The translations under genes were made by a program, and so were the position numbers. A stretch of 50,647 bases of DNA, taken from positions 413,063-463,709 of the forward strand of contig PJRA01000549.1 of assembly GCA_016987375.1 (NCBI GenBank). The letters run 5' to 3'. The notes beneath the pieces were generated by a model. That model had not been told where the DNA came from and did no database searches. It worked only from the letters and a program-made list of their open reading frames with translations. The stretch's first letter is position 1, and each line of letters begins with the position of its first letter. The stretch is from Brachionus koreanus (taxonomy: Eukaryota; Rotifera; Eurotatoria; Ploima; Brachionidae). Shown here piece by piece: positions 33,765 through 44,792 of this stretch.

Positions 33765-35501
33765 ATGTCTGCCGCAAAAGGATTACTTAGCTTACAAGAA
33801 GAAGACTTGACCAAGATAATTGTCGCCTCGGCACACTTGGGCTCGCAAAATTTGGACTATCAAATGGAACAATACATCTTCAAGAGAAAATCCGATGGAG
33901 TTAGCTTGTTTAACATTGGCAAAATGTGGGATAAGTTGGTTTTAGCTGCCCGAGCCATTGCTACCATTGAAAACCCAGCCGATGTCTGCATCATCTCCGC
34001 TAGACAAGTTTCTCAACGTGGTGTCTTGAAATACGCTAGATATACTGGTAATTTTTTTTCATTTAGAACAGAATATTTATTAAGACAAAAGGAAAATGAT
34101 GAGGTTATAAAGTGTCCTGGCCACTGAAACTTTCGCTGATGTATTTTTTATTTTAAATTTTCTGATTCCTAATTTTGTCTTAATTCTAATTGAAAATTAA
34201 AATTTGCTCTCTAATTAATGTTTTGGCCATTTATAACAAAGCATTGAAAGTAAATTTTGAATAGTTTAATCTAATGCCATAGACCAGCTTTTACCAAGAC
34301 AAATTTAAAGTACTTGGTGAATTCCTTTGACTATAGGCAATAAAATTCTAACAGATACTTAGGAATATGAAATGATTTTCTAGTGACATTTCATATTGGG
34401 ACATGTATCTGTACAATTTAATAAAAGTGCCGTAGAACCAGTATTTGCTGATTTATTTTATTTGGCTGATCTCTAGACTGCGGCTAAAAAATTTTTGAAT
34501 ACTTAGGAATATGAAGTGAATTTTAAAGTAACACTTTATATTGGGACATGTATTTGAATATTTGTATTTGTCTTAAAACGAAATGATGAAAAAGTTGCTA
34601 ATAAAATCGTAATATAAAATGACGATCTAAGCAATCATCTCGTACTGAGCAACTGAATCGTTTTAATTAGGAAAATGCTTTTTTTTTTTTAATAAATATA
34701 AAACAGTTATTAAATTTTTTTTCTACTCAGGTGGTACACCAATTGCTGGTCGTTTCACTCCTGGTTCACTCACAAATCAAATTCAATCTGCCTTCAAAGA
34801 GCCACGATTGATTATTGTCACTGATCCAGTTGCCGACCATCAACCCATCACCGAGGCATCATATGTCAACATCCCAGTAATTGCTTTTGCCAACTCTGAC
34901 AATCCAGTTAGAAACATTGATATTGTCATACCATGCAACAACCGAGTAAATTTATTTGACATATTCTATTTGGTTAAACTTTTGGTAGTGATGAAAAAAT
35001 TACTAAATAAAGCGTAATTTGTATTGACGAAATAAGTAATTTCGTACTGAGCAGCTGAGCCATTTTAATTGAAAATTTAACCATTTAAAAAAAAATTAAA
35101 ATAATTTTATTAATTAATTTATTTTTTCTGATTAGGGTAAAAACTCTATCGGTTTGATGTTGTGGTTTTTGGCTCGTGAAGTTTTGAGAATTCGAGGAAC
35201 TTTGCCAAGAACTGAACAGTGGGAAGTAATGCCAGATTTGTTCTTCTATCGTGACATCGAAGAAGCCGCCAAAGAGGAACAAGTTGTTGTTGCTGAACCA
35301 ACCGAGCAATTCCAAGAACCAGTGCAAGGTGATGGTGAATGGGACCAAAGTGGAACAACCATTGGTCAAAATGTTAATTTGCAATCTGGATTTGTTGCTA
35401 ACGAAGAATGGAATCCAACTGATGAAAACTGGACCAAAGCTCCAGCTCCAGGCGAAAGCTGGGCTAATCAAGCTGCACCAGGCTCATGGGGTGCTGTTTA
35501 G
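33765..35501 (+). CDS. RPSA: 40S ribosomal protein SA (laminin receptor-like), 287 aa, 3 exons
   Basis: RPSA (uS2) is a component of the small ribosomal subunit needed for 18S 3'-end maturation and subunit assembly. Exons: 33765-34047, 34731-34945, 35136-35501. Core motifs are as in all animals: [26 protein letters not shown]-type counterpart [70 protein letters not shown] and [25 protein letters not shown]. The C-terminal tail is acidic with Trp-containing repeats ([23 protein letters not shown]), also typical. Exon codons are much more G/C rich than the surroundings. The introns (683 and 190 bases) are unusually long for this region and are filled with snoRNA candidates. In vertebrates RPSA introns also host H/ACA snoRNAs (SNORA6, SNORA62). 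Confidence 0.97.
34082..34181 (+). ncRNA. Candidate C/D-box snoRNA, RPSA intron 1 (first)
   Basis: Terminal stem aagacaaaa (34082-34090) pairs perfectly with ttttgtctt (34173-34181), and ggaa (34091-34094) with ttcc (34166-34169). Box C ATGATGA is at 34096-34102 and box D CTGA at 34162-34165. Internal box D' CTGA (34124-34127) and a C'-like TGATGT (34137-34142) are present. The guide upstream of D' would be agtgtcctggcca; I could not assign its target. It starts 34 bases into the intron. Confidence 0.75.
34274..34418 (+). ncRNA. Candidate H/ACA-box snoRNA, RPSA intron 1 (copy 1)
   Basis: Hairpin-hinge-hairpin-tail layout. The 5' hairpin base is tgccatag (34275-34282) with ctataggca (34331-34339, one bulge), and the inner stem is accaag/cttggt. 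Hinge ATAAAA (34340-34345) fits box H (ANANNA). The 3' hairpin has lower stem acagata/tatctgt (34351-34357, 34406-34412) and upper stem aatatgaaatg/catttcatatt (34364-34374, 34387-34397). Its pocket halves are cttagg and gggacatg. Box ACA lies at 34413-34415, three bases from the predicted end. Confidence 0.8.
34429..34563 (+). ncRNA. Candidate H/ACA-box snoRNA, RPSA intron 1 (copy 2, ATA box)
   Basis: This tandem paralogue has the same 3' hairpin: lower stem ttgaata/tatttga (34495-34501, 34551-34557) and upper stem aatatgaagtg/cactttatatt (34508-34518, 34532-34542), kept by G-U pairs. The pocket halves cttagg and gggacatg are identical to copy 1. The 5' hairpin differs: gccgtag (34429-34435) with ctgcggc (34478-34484). 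The hinge is an A-rich run. The tail box is ATA (34558-34560) followed by three bases, an accepted variant of ACA. The covarying stems with an unchanged pocket are strong evidence for an RNA. Confidence 0.77.
34575..34664 (+). ncRNA. Candidate C/D-box snoRNA, RPSA intron 1, predicted 28S sarcin-ricin-loop guide
   Basis: Terminal stem aaaacga (34575-34581) pairs with tcgtttt (34658-34664). Box C ATGATGA is at 34583-34589, box D CTGA at 34653-34656 and C'-like ATGACGA at 34619-34625. The guide directly upstream of box D, ctcgtactgagcaa (34639-34652), is complementary to TGCTCAGTACGAG. From memory, this is the 28S rRNA strand entering the universally conserved sarcin-ricin loop. By the box D plus five rule, the 2'-O-methylated base would be the U in GCTCAG. 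Confidence 0.82.
34983..35062 (+). ncRNA. Candidate C/D-box snoRNA, RPSA intron 2, paralogue of the intron 1 guide
   Basis: Box C GTGATGA (34988-34994), box D CTGA (35055-35058), short terminal stem tggt/gcca (34983-34986, 35059-35062). The guide tcgtactgagcag (35042-35054) is complementary over 13 bases to CTGCTCAGTACGA, the 28S segment leading into the sarcin-ricin loop. It aligns with the intron 1 snoRNA throughout (conserved cgtaat, TGACGA C' box and guide), although the two are in different introns. Confidence 0.82.
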
Positions 35502-38500
35502 ATTAGTATCCAAATTTAAATTTTTAGAATGTTATACATTTTAAAAGTTAAATAAATAATTGAGAAAAATATTTTTTTTCAATTAAATTTATGTTTCATT
35601 TTTAAATTAATAATTTTGATTTTTTCGAATATTAGTTAGAGAATTTAAATTGAGAGCGAATTTGTTTTTGGTCAATTGTTAATTTTTGTCTAAAAAAATT
35701 AATTTAAAATTACAAGCTTAATTTATTTTCATTGAGTCTAAATAAAAAACTAGAGCGCAATACCAAATTTAATTGATGCTTTTTAGCCTAATATTTATTT
35801 TAAAAATTCGAATATCATTTTTTTAAATTTTGAAAATAATTATTTTTATGGCAATGTGAAATTTCATACAAAATTTTCAATACAAAAATTAAAAAATACT
35901 ATAACTTTTGTTATAAAGGCCAGAATTTGTTCTGCTGTTGAAACAAAGTGAAACAACTGTTGTTTCACCTACTACTACTGAAATATGTAGATCATATTTT
36001 TTTTAATCATCTTATCATTGAGCATGTTAAGTATTTTATATGTTAGAATTTTTCTCTTTTAAAACAATTTTATTATAGCAGTTTATTTAATATTTGTGTT
36101 AAATATTAATTAAGAAATTTTTTTTAAACGACTTTTAATTAATACAATTTAAGAATTTAGTAATTTTAACCTATTGTCAATGAACATGCTAAAATATTTT
36201 ATTCAAAATTAAAGACAGTAAAGAATTTTAATCTATTTTAGATTTCATTAATTAAAGTTCTGTCTAAATTCTTAGCCCAAAGCTCTACTTAGGAGCCCAT
36301 TTATTCGTCAGGCTTTCAATAGTTTGAGCCTCAATTTGAATTTTGAAATCTATTTTAAAATTTGTCTAAAAAACCCTATGAATATGGGTTATAGAGTGCT
36401 GCTACGATCTGATGAATTGACCACATTTTGCGTAAAATTACGTTAATTCATCAAATTTGACGATAAACTACTTATAATACCAGTTTCTAGAAAACGTCAT
36501 TTAACGTAAAATGTGGTAAAATTTTGTAAAACACAAAAAGTCCAAAAATTTTTTTTTAATTTTCCTTTTAAGCTATCAAAAATTTTTTTATTATTTTTTA
36601 TTAAATTAATGCAATAAAATGTTGTTTTTGATTAGTAAAAGTTAAAGAAAGTCAAATATAGGCAAAGTGATGATTTATTTACAATATGAAATATGTAGGA
36701 TACCTTAAGTTTATATAAGTTTTAACAAAAAATAAATCGAATTCAATGTAAATTTATATGGAGTTCGCTTAATTTAAATTTAAACCACGTTTCTAGTCAA
36801 GAAACAGTGTCTTCAAGGCCATCTTATACATCAAATTGTGCTTTAGGTAATTTAATTTATTTAAATTTATGAATTCAATAAAAATTTAAATTTGATTTGA
36901 ATTTTTTTTTGATTAACCAGAATAAACATTTTATTACGTTAATTTTAGTCAAAAAATAAAAAAAAAATTTTTGATAGTTTAAATTGAAAATTAAAAAAAA
37001 ATTTTGGTCTTTTTGTGTTTTACAAAATTTTACCACATTTTACGTTAAATGACGTTTTCTAGAAACTGGTATTATAAGTAGTTTATCGTCAAATTTGATG
37101 AATTAACGTAATTTTACGCAAAATGTGGTCAATTCATCGGATCCTAGCAGCAGTGTATTTAGTAACAAAATTTGATTAAAAGTTATCAATTTGATTTTCA
37201 AAAATCAGTTATTGAAATATTTCTTGTTTATAATTAAAAACTCAAAAACTCAAAAAAATTTCAACTGATTATTCAAGAAAATACTAATTAATTTAATTGT
37301 ATATTTGAATTAATTAGAAAATATGTTAAAATTTTTTTCTCAAATTAAAACTTTTAATTTTATTTTTCATTTTATTATATTTCTAATTTGATAAGCAATT
37401 AGATTGAAAGCAAAAAAGAAAAGAAGAAAAAAATTACCCTAAAATGAAAAAAGTTTTTTTTCTTTTGAATGAATGTACAATTTAAATTTTATAAATACTT
37501 TTAGTCATATTGAATATTTTTTTTATTAGTAAAATAAAAAGCATTTTATTTATTTTAAAATTTTGTCGAGCACTTGATCCTAGAAAATAATTAGAAAATT
37601 TGTTTTATCAATTATTAAGACGACAGAATTCAAAATTCAGAAACAAATTTACAAAATAAGCTTCATTTCCCTTTTTTTTTTTCTTATCCTTAGCATTAAA
37701 AAATGTCATCACAAAGTAGACACTGAGTTACTCAAAGAGTTTTGTTAATGGACATTGTCGCCCGAGTCCTACAAACCTAGTTTTAAAATTAAATTTTAAA
37801 TATTTTTCATCTGAACAGACTTATACCAAAATCCAAATTTTAACTTTTCAATTAGATTAATTAGATTTTACGAGGGCAAAATAAATTTTTCATGCTCCGA
37901 GGTCATTTTAAATGCAGGCCAAAGACCAAATTGATCTTGATCACGTAAAACTCTGTCCATGCTATCTTCCAAAACTATTAAAATTCTTTTCGATTACTTT
38001 CAAAGTAAATATAAATTAATCAAACCGTCATTTAAGTAGACAATAATTTATCTTAAATGATTCTCCGCGTAATGGCTTTTTAAAATCTGTGCCAAATATT
38101 CATTTGAAATCACTCAAGCGCGTCCAAATATCACATGGACACTATTAAGACATTCACAAGACTTTGGTTTCTCAATTAAGGCGGAACAATCTATTTCTGT
38201 GCCCAGCTTTTATTTCTAAATTTGTTACAATAAACTTATTCAGTTAATTAATTGAATGCAAGAATTTTATTCATTTTAAGAAATTTCAATAAAAGAAAAG
38301 TCTATCCTGGATCAATTGAAAAAAGAAAAAATTAAATTTTATTTTTTCATTTAAAACCATTATCATATTTTAGGCCTATGAAAATATATTTGATCGCTCA
38401 AAATACCAATAAAATAGCAATAGGATATTTTAAACAAGAGCTTTTTCTCTTCATTTGTTTCTTGTCAGACACATCCAAATATTAATTCTGAAAATAATGT

Positions 38501-40006
38501 TGCTTAAAATGTGATCTGAGCGAATTTTTCTTTTCTATTTATGCTGCGCTATGCCAATTTTTGTATTTCACTTTGCCATGCTTGGTATCTATTTGTGCTT
38601 GATTAGTGATCCGTTGATAAAAAAAACAATTAGGAATATTTATGTTTTGGCATTTTGAAAAAATTCATTAAATCGATATAAATATTAGAAGTTATTCTCT
38701 TTTATATTGTAGAGAAAAAAAAAGGAGTCGAAGCAACGAAAAAAAAAAGTGAAAATAATGACAGAAAGTAAACGGCTTAGAGAAGCGTCAATGTATGTGA
38801 TTGGATCGTGGCGGATTACGAAAAGGTAAAAAGCTATAAATCTTTCTATAAGTGCTTAGTGTGTCGTGCTAAAAATGACAATTTTTATTATCATTTTATC
38901 AAATCTTTACATAATTTTATCTTACGGGAATTTGAATAATGTGTTAAATAACATCGACAGGTAATTCACTTTAAAATAGATTGGATCTAGCCTGGGGACC
39001 GATGCTATCTACGAATAGCTTGACGCATCAAAGTCTTTTGTCTTTTTTTTTCGTTTTTCAACTATTTAATTTAACATTTTTATTTTTCTAGTGTACACCT
39101 AAATTAGAAAATTACCTCGGGATAAAAAACTAAATCTCTCCCTTTTTTTCTTCTTCTTTTAATATCAACTCTCATTAAAATAGAAAATTTGTTTCATCAA
39201 CAACACACACACACACAAACGAGAGAAATAAACAAAATTATTTGGAAAAAAAAGAGAGAGAGAGAGAGAGAGAAATTTTTTTATTATTTTATTTTGTTTT
39301 GTTCTAACATATCAACCACGCATTTTATCTATTCATCTTATCTATCAATCAAATTTGAATTTTACCTAACGGCTATAAACCAATAAAAAAAATATTTTTC
39401 TATCTATTTAGCCAATCGAAGCAGATAGCAAGCTCACACGATTCGCTAGTTTCTAAAATTATAATTTTTTGTGTATTAAAAATTAGAACTCTGCTTCATT
39501 TTTCTCTCCCGTACCTGTCAATTTGTATTGAAAGCATTTTCTTTTCTCTATTTTCTCCATTTATCTGAATCTTAATAAATAATTTAGCAAATCGATCTGC
39601 CAAACACTTAAAAAAAGAGAGAAAAAAAAAAAAATTAAATAGAAGAGAGTCTACAAGCGCACAATAGAACATTAGGCAAAATAGAACCTCACCACAAGTG
39701 TTCGCATTATCATTCATTAGCAATTGTGCTTGCCAAACTAATAATTGCTCTTTGTAATTTTTCTATTTCATTGTTGTTTTTATTGTTGTTGTTTAATTTA
39801 AATTTAATATATCATTTATCTCTATTTTGAAAATTTAAAATATTTTCTTTTCATTTTACCTGGCTAAATTTTCTCTCTTTTCACAAAGACAACGAAATCA
39901 ATTTTGTTTGATTGAAGAAAGATAAAATTTCATGATACAATGTTTTAATACGATTGAGCTCTGAATTTAAAATATTTATTATTTTACCAATCAAGCAAAA
40001 ACGAAC
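35502..40006. other. Intergenic region upstream of the plus-strand Pax gene
   Basis: About 4.5 kb. It contains the long inverted-repeat element at 36394-37155 (separate entry), a (CA)n tract at about 39202-39216 and an (AG)n tract at about 39253-39272. At 38758-38825 a purine-rich leader is followed by a 23-codon ATG frame ending at a donor-like AAAAG|GTAAAAAG. It is not in frame with the Pax start through any obvious acceptor, so at most it is a 5' UTR exon. The last 1.2 kb has many pyrimidine-rich tracts and is likely Pax 5' UTR or promoter. Confidence 0.45.
36394..37155. mobile_element. Non-autonomous DNA transposon with about 195-bp terminal inverted repeats
   Basis: The left arm 36394-36590 and right arm 36961-37155 are inverted copies with over 90% identity by eye. 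Both arms carry tgctgcta at the tip, then gatgaattgaccacatttt, gcgtaaaattacgttaattc, gacgataaactacttataat and cgtcatttaacgtaaaatg. Both ends abut a TA dinucleotide (36392-36393 and 37156-37157), consistent with TA target-site duplication of the Tc1/mariner type. The 370-base centre has no open frame. The elements must be mobilised in trans. High arm identity implies recent insertion or selection on the foldback. Confidence 0.85.
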
Positions 40007-43000
40007 ATGGACTCAAACGATTCGCGCTCCTCTTCATCGTCAATAAACTTGCTTAATGCAGAGCAGCAAGCGCTCAACGCCGACTCGCTTGAGCACGATC
40101 TTATGTACAAAAAGTTTCAGAGTCTCGACTGTGATCAGGAGTTCGAGAACGCCGTGCGCAAATGCGAGAACAACGAGAACATAAACACAAACTTTCTCGA
40201 CCAGAAGCCGCTCAGTCCGGACATACTGTCGTCCGGGCAGAAGGCCGACAACTTGGTCGTTCCAATCGACGACAAAAAAACCGAGCTCTTCCTGGCCCAC
40301 ACGGCCACTTCCACCATGGCTGAAACTTTGACCAAAGGCGGCAAAAAGCCGCGCAAAAACAAAAAATCCACGCTCAAGCTCAACCAGTCTTTGAACAACT
40401 CCAACTCTTCGAATGAAAACGACCCGAACAGCTCAAGTACTTGCACTTTTTTCCCCTTTTTTTTGTTCTTTTTATTCAGCTTCCAAGACTTTCCCTAATT
40501 TTGTCGGTCACAACTTGGTGTTTATTTATTACTTTCTCAATTTTGTGATAAATAGACCGAAACATATTATTAATGAGTAAAATATTTAGAAAGAGACACA
40601 AGTCCAATTTTGGTGCTTGAATTAAGGCCAACTAAATCGTGCACTAAATTAAGGGAATTTCTTTTAATTTCTTTTAATTACTGAATTAAATTGAATAACA
40701 AAAAAAAAAAATTTTTATAAACTTGTTCTCTTAATTTGAATTTAAGCAAGCGATAAAAATTATCATTTAGAAAGCAATGTAAACCAACTCGGTGGATCGT
40801 TTGTGAACGGAAGACCGTTGCCAGACGATGTGCGCAAGCTAATTGTCGAATTGGCTCAAAAAGGAACACGACCCTGTGATATATCCAAAAAGCTTAAGGT
40901 ATCACATGGGTGTGTTAGCAAAATACTGGCAAAGTAAAAAATTTTATTTTTAATTAGTTAAATTTTATTTTAAAAAAAATATTTCAGATTTAATTCAACT
41001 GGATCGATTAAGCCTGGCTTAATTGGAGGCTCGAAGCCCAAAGTGGCCACTTCGGATGTAATCGAATCAATTACCATGTACAAAATACGCAATCCGAACA
41101 TGTTTGCCTGGGAAATCAGGGAAATGTTGATCAAAGATGGCGTATGCTCTCAAGATAAAGTACCCTCTGTATCAAGCATTAACAGGTATGCTTTTTTCTT
41201 TTTTATGAATAAAAACTATTGACTCTTCTTTAAATTAAAGAAAAATATTTTAAATTAACTACGAAATAGAATTAAAAAGTGATTCATTATCTAGAATTTA
41301 ATTGATAGTTTATTTTTTTAAAGATGGAGCGAAATTCTTTATTATTTTGCATAATCAAATTACATAAACTTGTAATTGAATAAACTATTTTACCCTTGGG
41401 TAACTTTGAGGCCCATAAACCTTAAAACAAATTTATTATTTATTTGTTTGATGTCTAATGCTCGTTGTTAAATTTTTTTCAATTAAATTATTTGATAACT
41501 TAGAACTAGAAAGCCCGGTTGATTTATTACAATAATTTCAAATTTAAAAATACTTAAATTAAACACTTCAATTAAAAAATATTAAAATAAATTTTATTTT
41601 TTAAGAGAAAAATTCTCCCAATTTCTGGGTCTAAATTAAAAATTAATAAATAAATTTTTGGCAAAATGAAAATAATTTTACATTTTTGCATTTTTTTGTG
41701 CAATATTTAAGAATTTTTTTTAATTTTTTTGTTTATCAAATAATTTGAGAGAGTTTTTTTTTTAAATTTCTGTAAAAATTGCACAAAAAATCTAAAAATA
41801 GAAAAATTTCGATATGTAAAATTGTTTTCATTTTTCCTTTTGTTCAAATTTTGAACAGTAATAAGTCATTAAAATAAATCTCAAATATTAAACCTTAACC
41901 CATGAATATTTGAGCCAAGAGTATTTGCTTTTTTTTTAAACTGAGTTTTAATTTTAAAAAATTTTAAATTTACTATTTTCAAGGATTTGATTTTTTAAAA
42001 ATATATATATAGTCTAATTATTGTGTATTCCTGAGGTACTTAAAAATTGATGCCTAAACTCCTTTAATTAAAAAATGAGGTACTGGTTTCGACTGCTTAA
42101 TAATTGCGTTGTAGATGAACTACTCGATGCAATAACAGACTAATAAAAAAGAAGATGAACATCTAACCATTATGCATTAGGATAGAAATAGTGTCTAAAA
42201 TAAAACTAAAATTATAAAAAATATTTAAACTTCAATTTTTTAAAAGGGAGGTTTAAAATAACCGCTCGGGCTTTCTAGTGTTTATTGAATCTGCTGCATT
42301 AAAAAATTCATTTTTCTGTCTTAAAATTGCACCAAAATAAAATTGTCACCAAATAGCTATTAAATCCAAAGAAAACTTTGTATAAAACAATATTTGATAT
42401 CTTGATTGAATTTTTTCAAATTAAATACTTCTATCCTTATCTCTAGTGAAAACTTTTAAACAAATATTCTCGAAAAAACTTCAAATATAAGTTTAAAAAC
42501 GCTAAAATTAACAAAATAAAGTGTTACATTCAAAGAAACATTATGGTAAAAAAAATAGTTCAAAGTCAGCAATCATCAAATTTCATTATATTCGACTGAA
42601 ATGTATTTTTTATAAATTTTGTCATATTATTAGTAAATGTTTTGAACTTTAATTTTTCAAATTAATTTTACATTATTTGGGAATTGATACATTTATCTTT
42701 ATTCTCTTGATGAATCTTGTCACTTCCTTGATTCCCTATTTAAACTAAAATTTGGCACCATTTCTAATAAATGAATAAAAATTATAAAAATTTTTCTATT
42801 TTCGCAAAATTCTATTAAAATTTTGATAATTGTCTGTTAAAAGGACTAAGCATGGTGTTCTCTGTGCTGCATCTACACAACCATTTTTAGACCTTTAGCA
42901 AAATTTATCAAGACTCTAATCTAGAGAGAAAAACTAGGCTTTCATTTTAGTTTTGGTTTTTCTAGCTTTTCCAATTTATGTTTTATTTTCTAAACAATTT

Positions 43001-44792
43001 CTATTTAAAAATAGAATCGTTAGAAGCAAACAAAAGACAAAATTAGACATAAATAATAACTCGAGTGAAAAGAACGAATCTGGAGCCAAAAAATCGAAGA
43101 AATTAGTTAACAATGGACAATTATCAGTCAATTCATCACCCTCTTCGTGTACTCCATCATCGTTCTCGTCCTCATCGTCCAACTCGTCGGCCGAATCCTC
43201 TCAAATATTCACATTTCCAACAGGAAATCTAAATCTGCCACCTATTAGTGAACAATTTCAACCTTTGTCAACATCAACAAACGACTCACAGTTCGACATT
43301 AATGATCCAAAATCAAATGTTTTATTCAGTCAGTTAATACAATCGCCCAACGGAAGCATTAACAATCGCGCTCCTAACCAGCTGACATCCGTAAACAGAC
43401 TGAATAACAGTGAAACCCTGATACAATACTATGCTCCTAATTACAGTCCCGAGCAAGCCCAGTCTCCACATGTCATCAATAATCATCTAATTCAATTCAA
43501 TAACGAAAATGATGAAGACTCTCGTGATGACCATCATTACATGCATCTTCATCATCCATTATCTCATGCTCATCCACATTCGAAGCGGTCTAAAATCGAC
43601 ACCGATACCGACAGCAACATTTTACAATACCAGCTCAGCAAACCGATACCCACCAATCCATCTAATCATATGCACCAATACTACGATCTTTTCAACAACG
43701 CAGAGACCGGCAATCAACAAGCATTCCAGTTTCCAATCAACTCACCGCCTTCGCAGAACCATAGCAATCCAAATTACATGAATCATTTGCTTTTAAATGA
43801 ACAAAATTTGAATCAAAATGAAAATAACAACTTTACGTTCAATAACTTAGAGCCTAATAACAACATGTCGAATTCGGTAAAAAATTATTTTATTTTTATT
43901 TCAAAATTTTAAAATTTAAAACTTAAAAAAATTTTCATTTAGAACTTGTTTTTTGAGGAGCGCTCAATTAGACGATCAATTTCACCTAAAAACAACGATT
44001 TAGGTGATAGACCTGGCCATCATCATCACATGCATCATGGCCATCATCATCATCTTAATCATCATCACATTCTTCAACAGCAATATTTATCACAATCAAA
44101 CTATTCAAATGGATCGTCATCGAACTACAATTCGGTCACATCTCCACCTATTCTAGACAAAATGTTTCCTGACTATTCGAATAATTTACTAGTGGACAAT
44201 GAAAATTATCACATGTCTAGTGCCAATCATCCCAATTCATCATCTGGCCAGTTGAATGCAAATTTTCACAATCATTTTCATTTTGTTAATGGACACAATT
44301 TAAATGGTCATCATTTGCAGCACTTAAATGCCACTAGCAGCATTTCTGAAGGTAAATAGGGAAAACTTGTAGATTTTATTTTTTTTATTTTTGTATTCAT
44401 AAAGTTAAATTATTTTAGAGCGTGGAGCTTGTGAGCGAGCTCAATCTTCAATGAGTAATGAATCATCAAACAGTAATAACATGGGTGGATATTACATAAA
44501 TCATAATAATGCAGTCTATTATGTGGACGAAAACGGCACAATGAACCCGCGAAATTTGATTTTAGATGGAAGGAACAGTGAAACCGAATCTAGAAATCAA
44601 AATGGCTATTCGGATTCAAATAACGGTTGTTTGTTAATAAAACCAGCTCATTTCAGACCAGAGCAGATTGGTGGTAATCTGATGTCAAATACTAGTTCTA
44701 ATGCAAATTCGACATTTACTGAACTTCAGCCAGCAGCCAATGTCTTTAATCAAATATCAAATATGGAGACCAAAAATTTAGTCTATCGATAA
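40007..44792 (+). CDS. Divergent Pax transcription factor with paired domain only, 811 aa, 6 exons
   Basis: Exons: 40007-40436, 40771-40933, 40988-41185, 43015-43876, 43943-44351, 44419-44792. Exon 1 encodes an Asp/Ser-rich leader ending in a basic patch ([15 protein letters not shown]). Exons 2-4 encode a complete paired domain: [79 protein letters not shown] and [28 protein letters not shown] and SSINR are nearest to Pax2/5/8 or Pox-neuro type. The remaining 500-odd residues are low-complexity: Ser/Asn rich, a His-rich run (about 44016-44066, [18 protein letters not shown]) and a Tyr/Asn tail. No octapeptide and no homeodomain were found. The protein should bind DNA in the nucleus through the paired domain. 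Intron 3 is 1.8 kb. It lies tail to tail with the second Pax gene. Alternative identities: Pox-neuro/Pax-alpha, or a diverged Pax2/5/8 copy. Confidence 0.87.
42540..42900. mobile_element. Decayed repeat fragment in Pax intron 3
   Basis: The stretch gtcatattattagt..atgttttgaa (from about 42620) and the following 100 bases (..ttacattatttgg.., ..tctttattct.., ..tcttgtcac..) resemble 6447-6560 of the mariner-like relic. No coding remains are legible. It explains part of the unusually long intron. Confidence 0.4.

Noticed and set aside
34808..35017. 69-codon frame inside RPSA
   Set aside because: It is RPSA exon 2 read through its donor into intron 2; the snoRNA lies in the readthrough part.
38758..38825. 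23-codon ATG frame followed by a donor-like site as first coding exon of the plus-strand Pax gene
   Set aside because: No acceptor puts it in frame with the Pax start at 40007; at most a 5' UTR exon.
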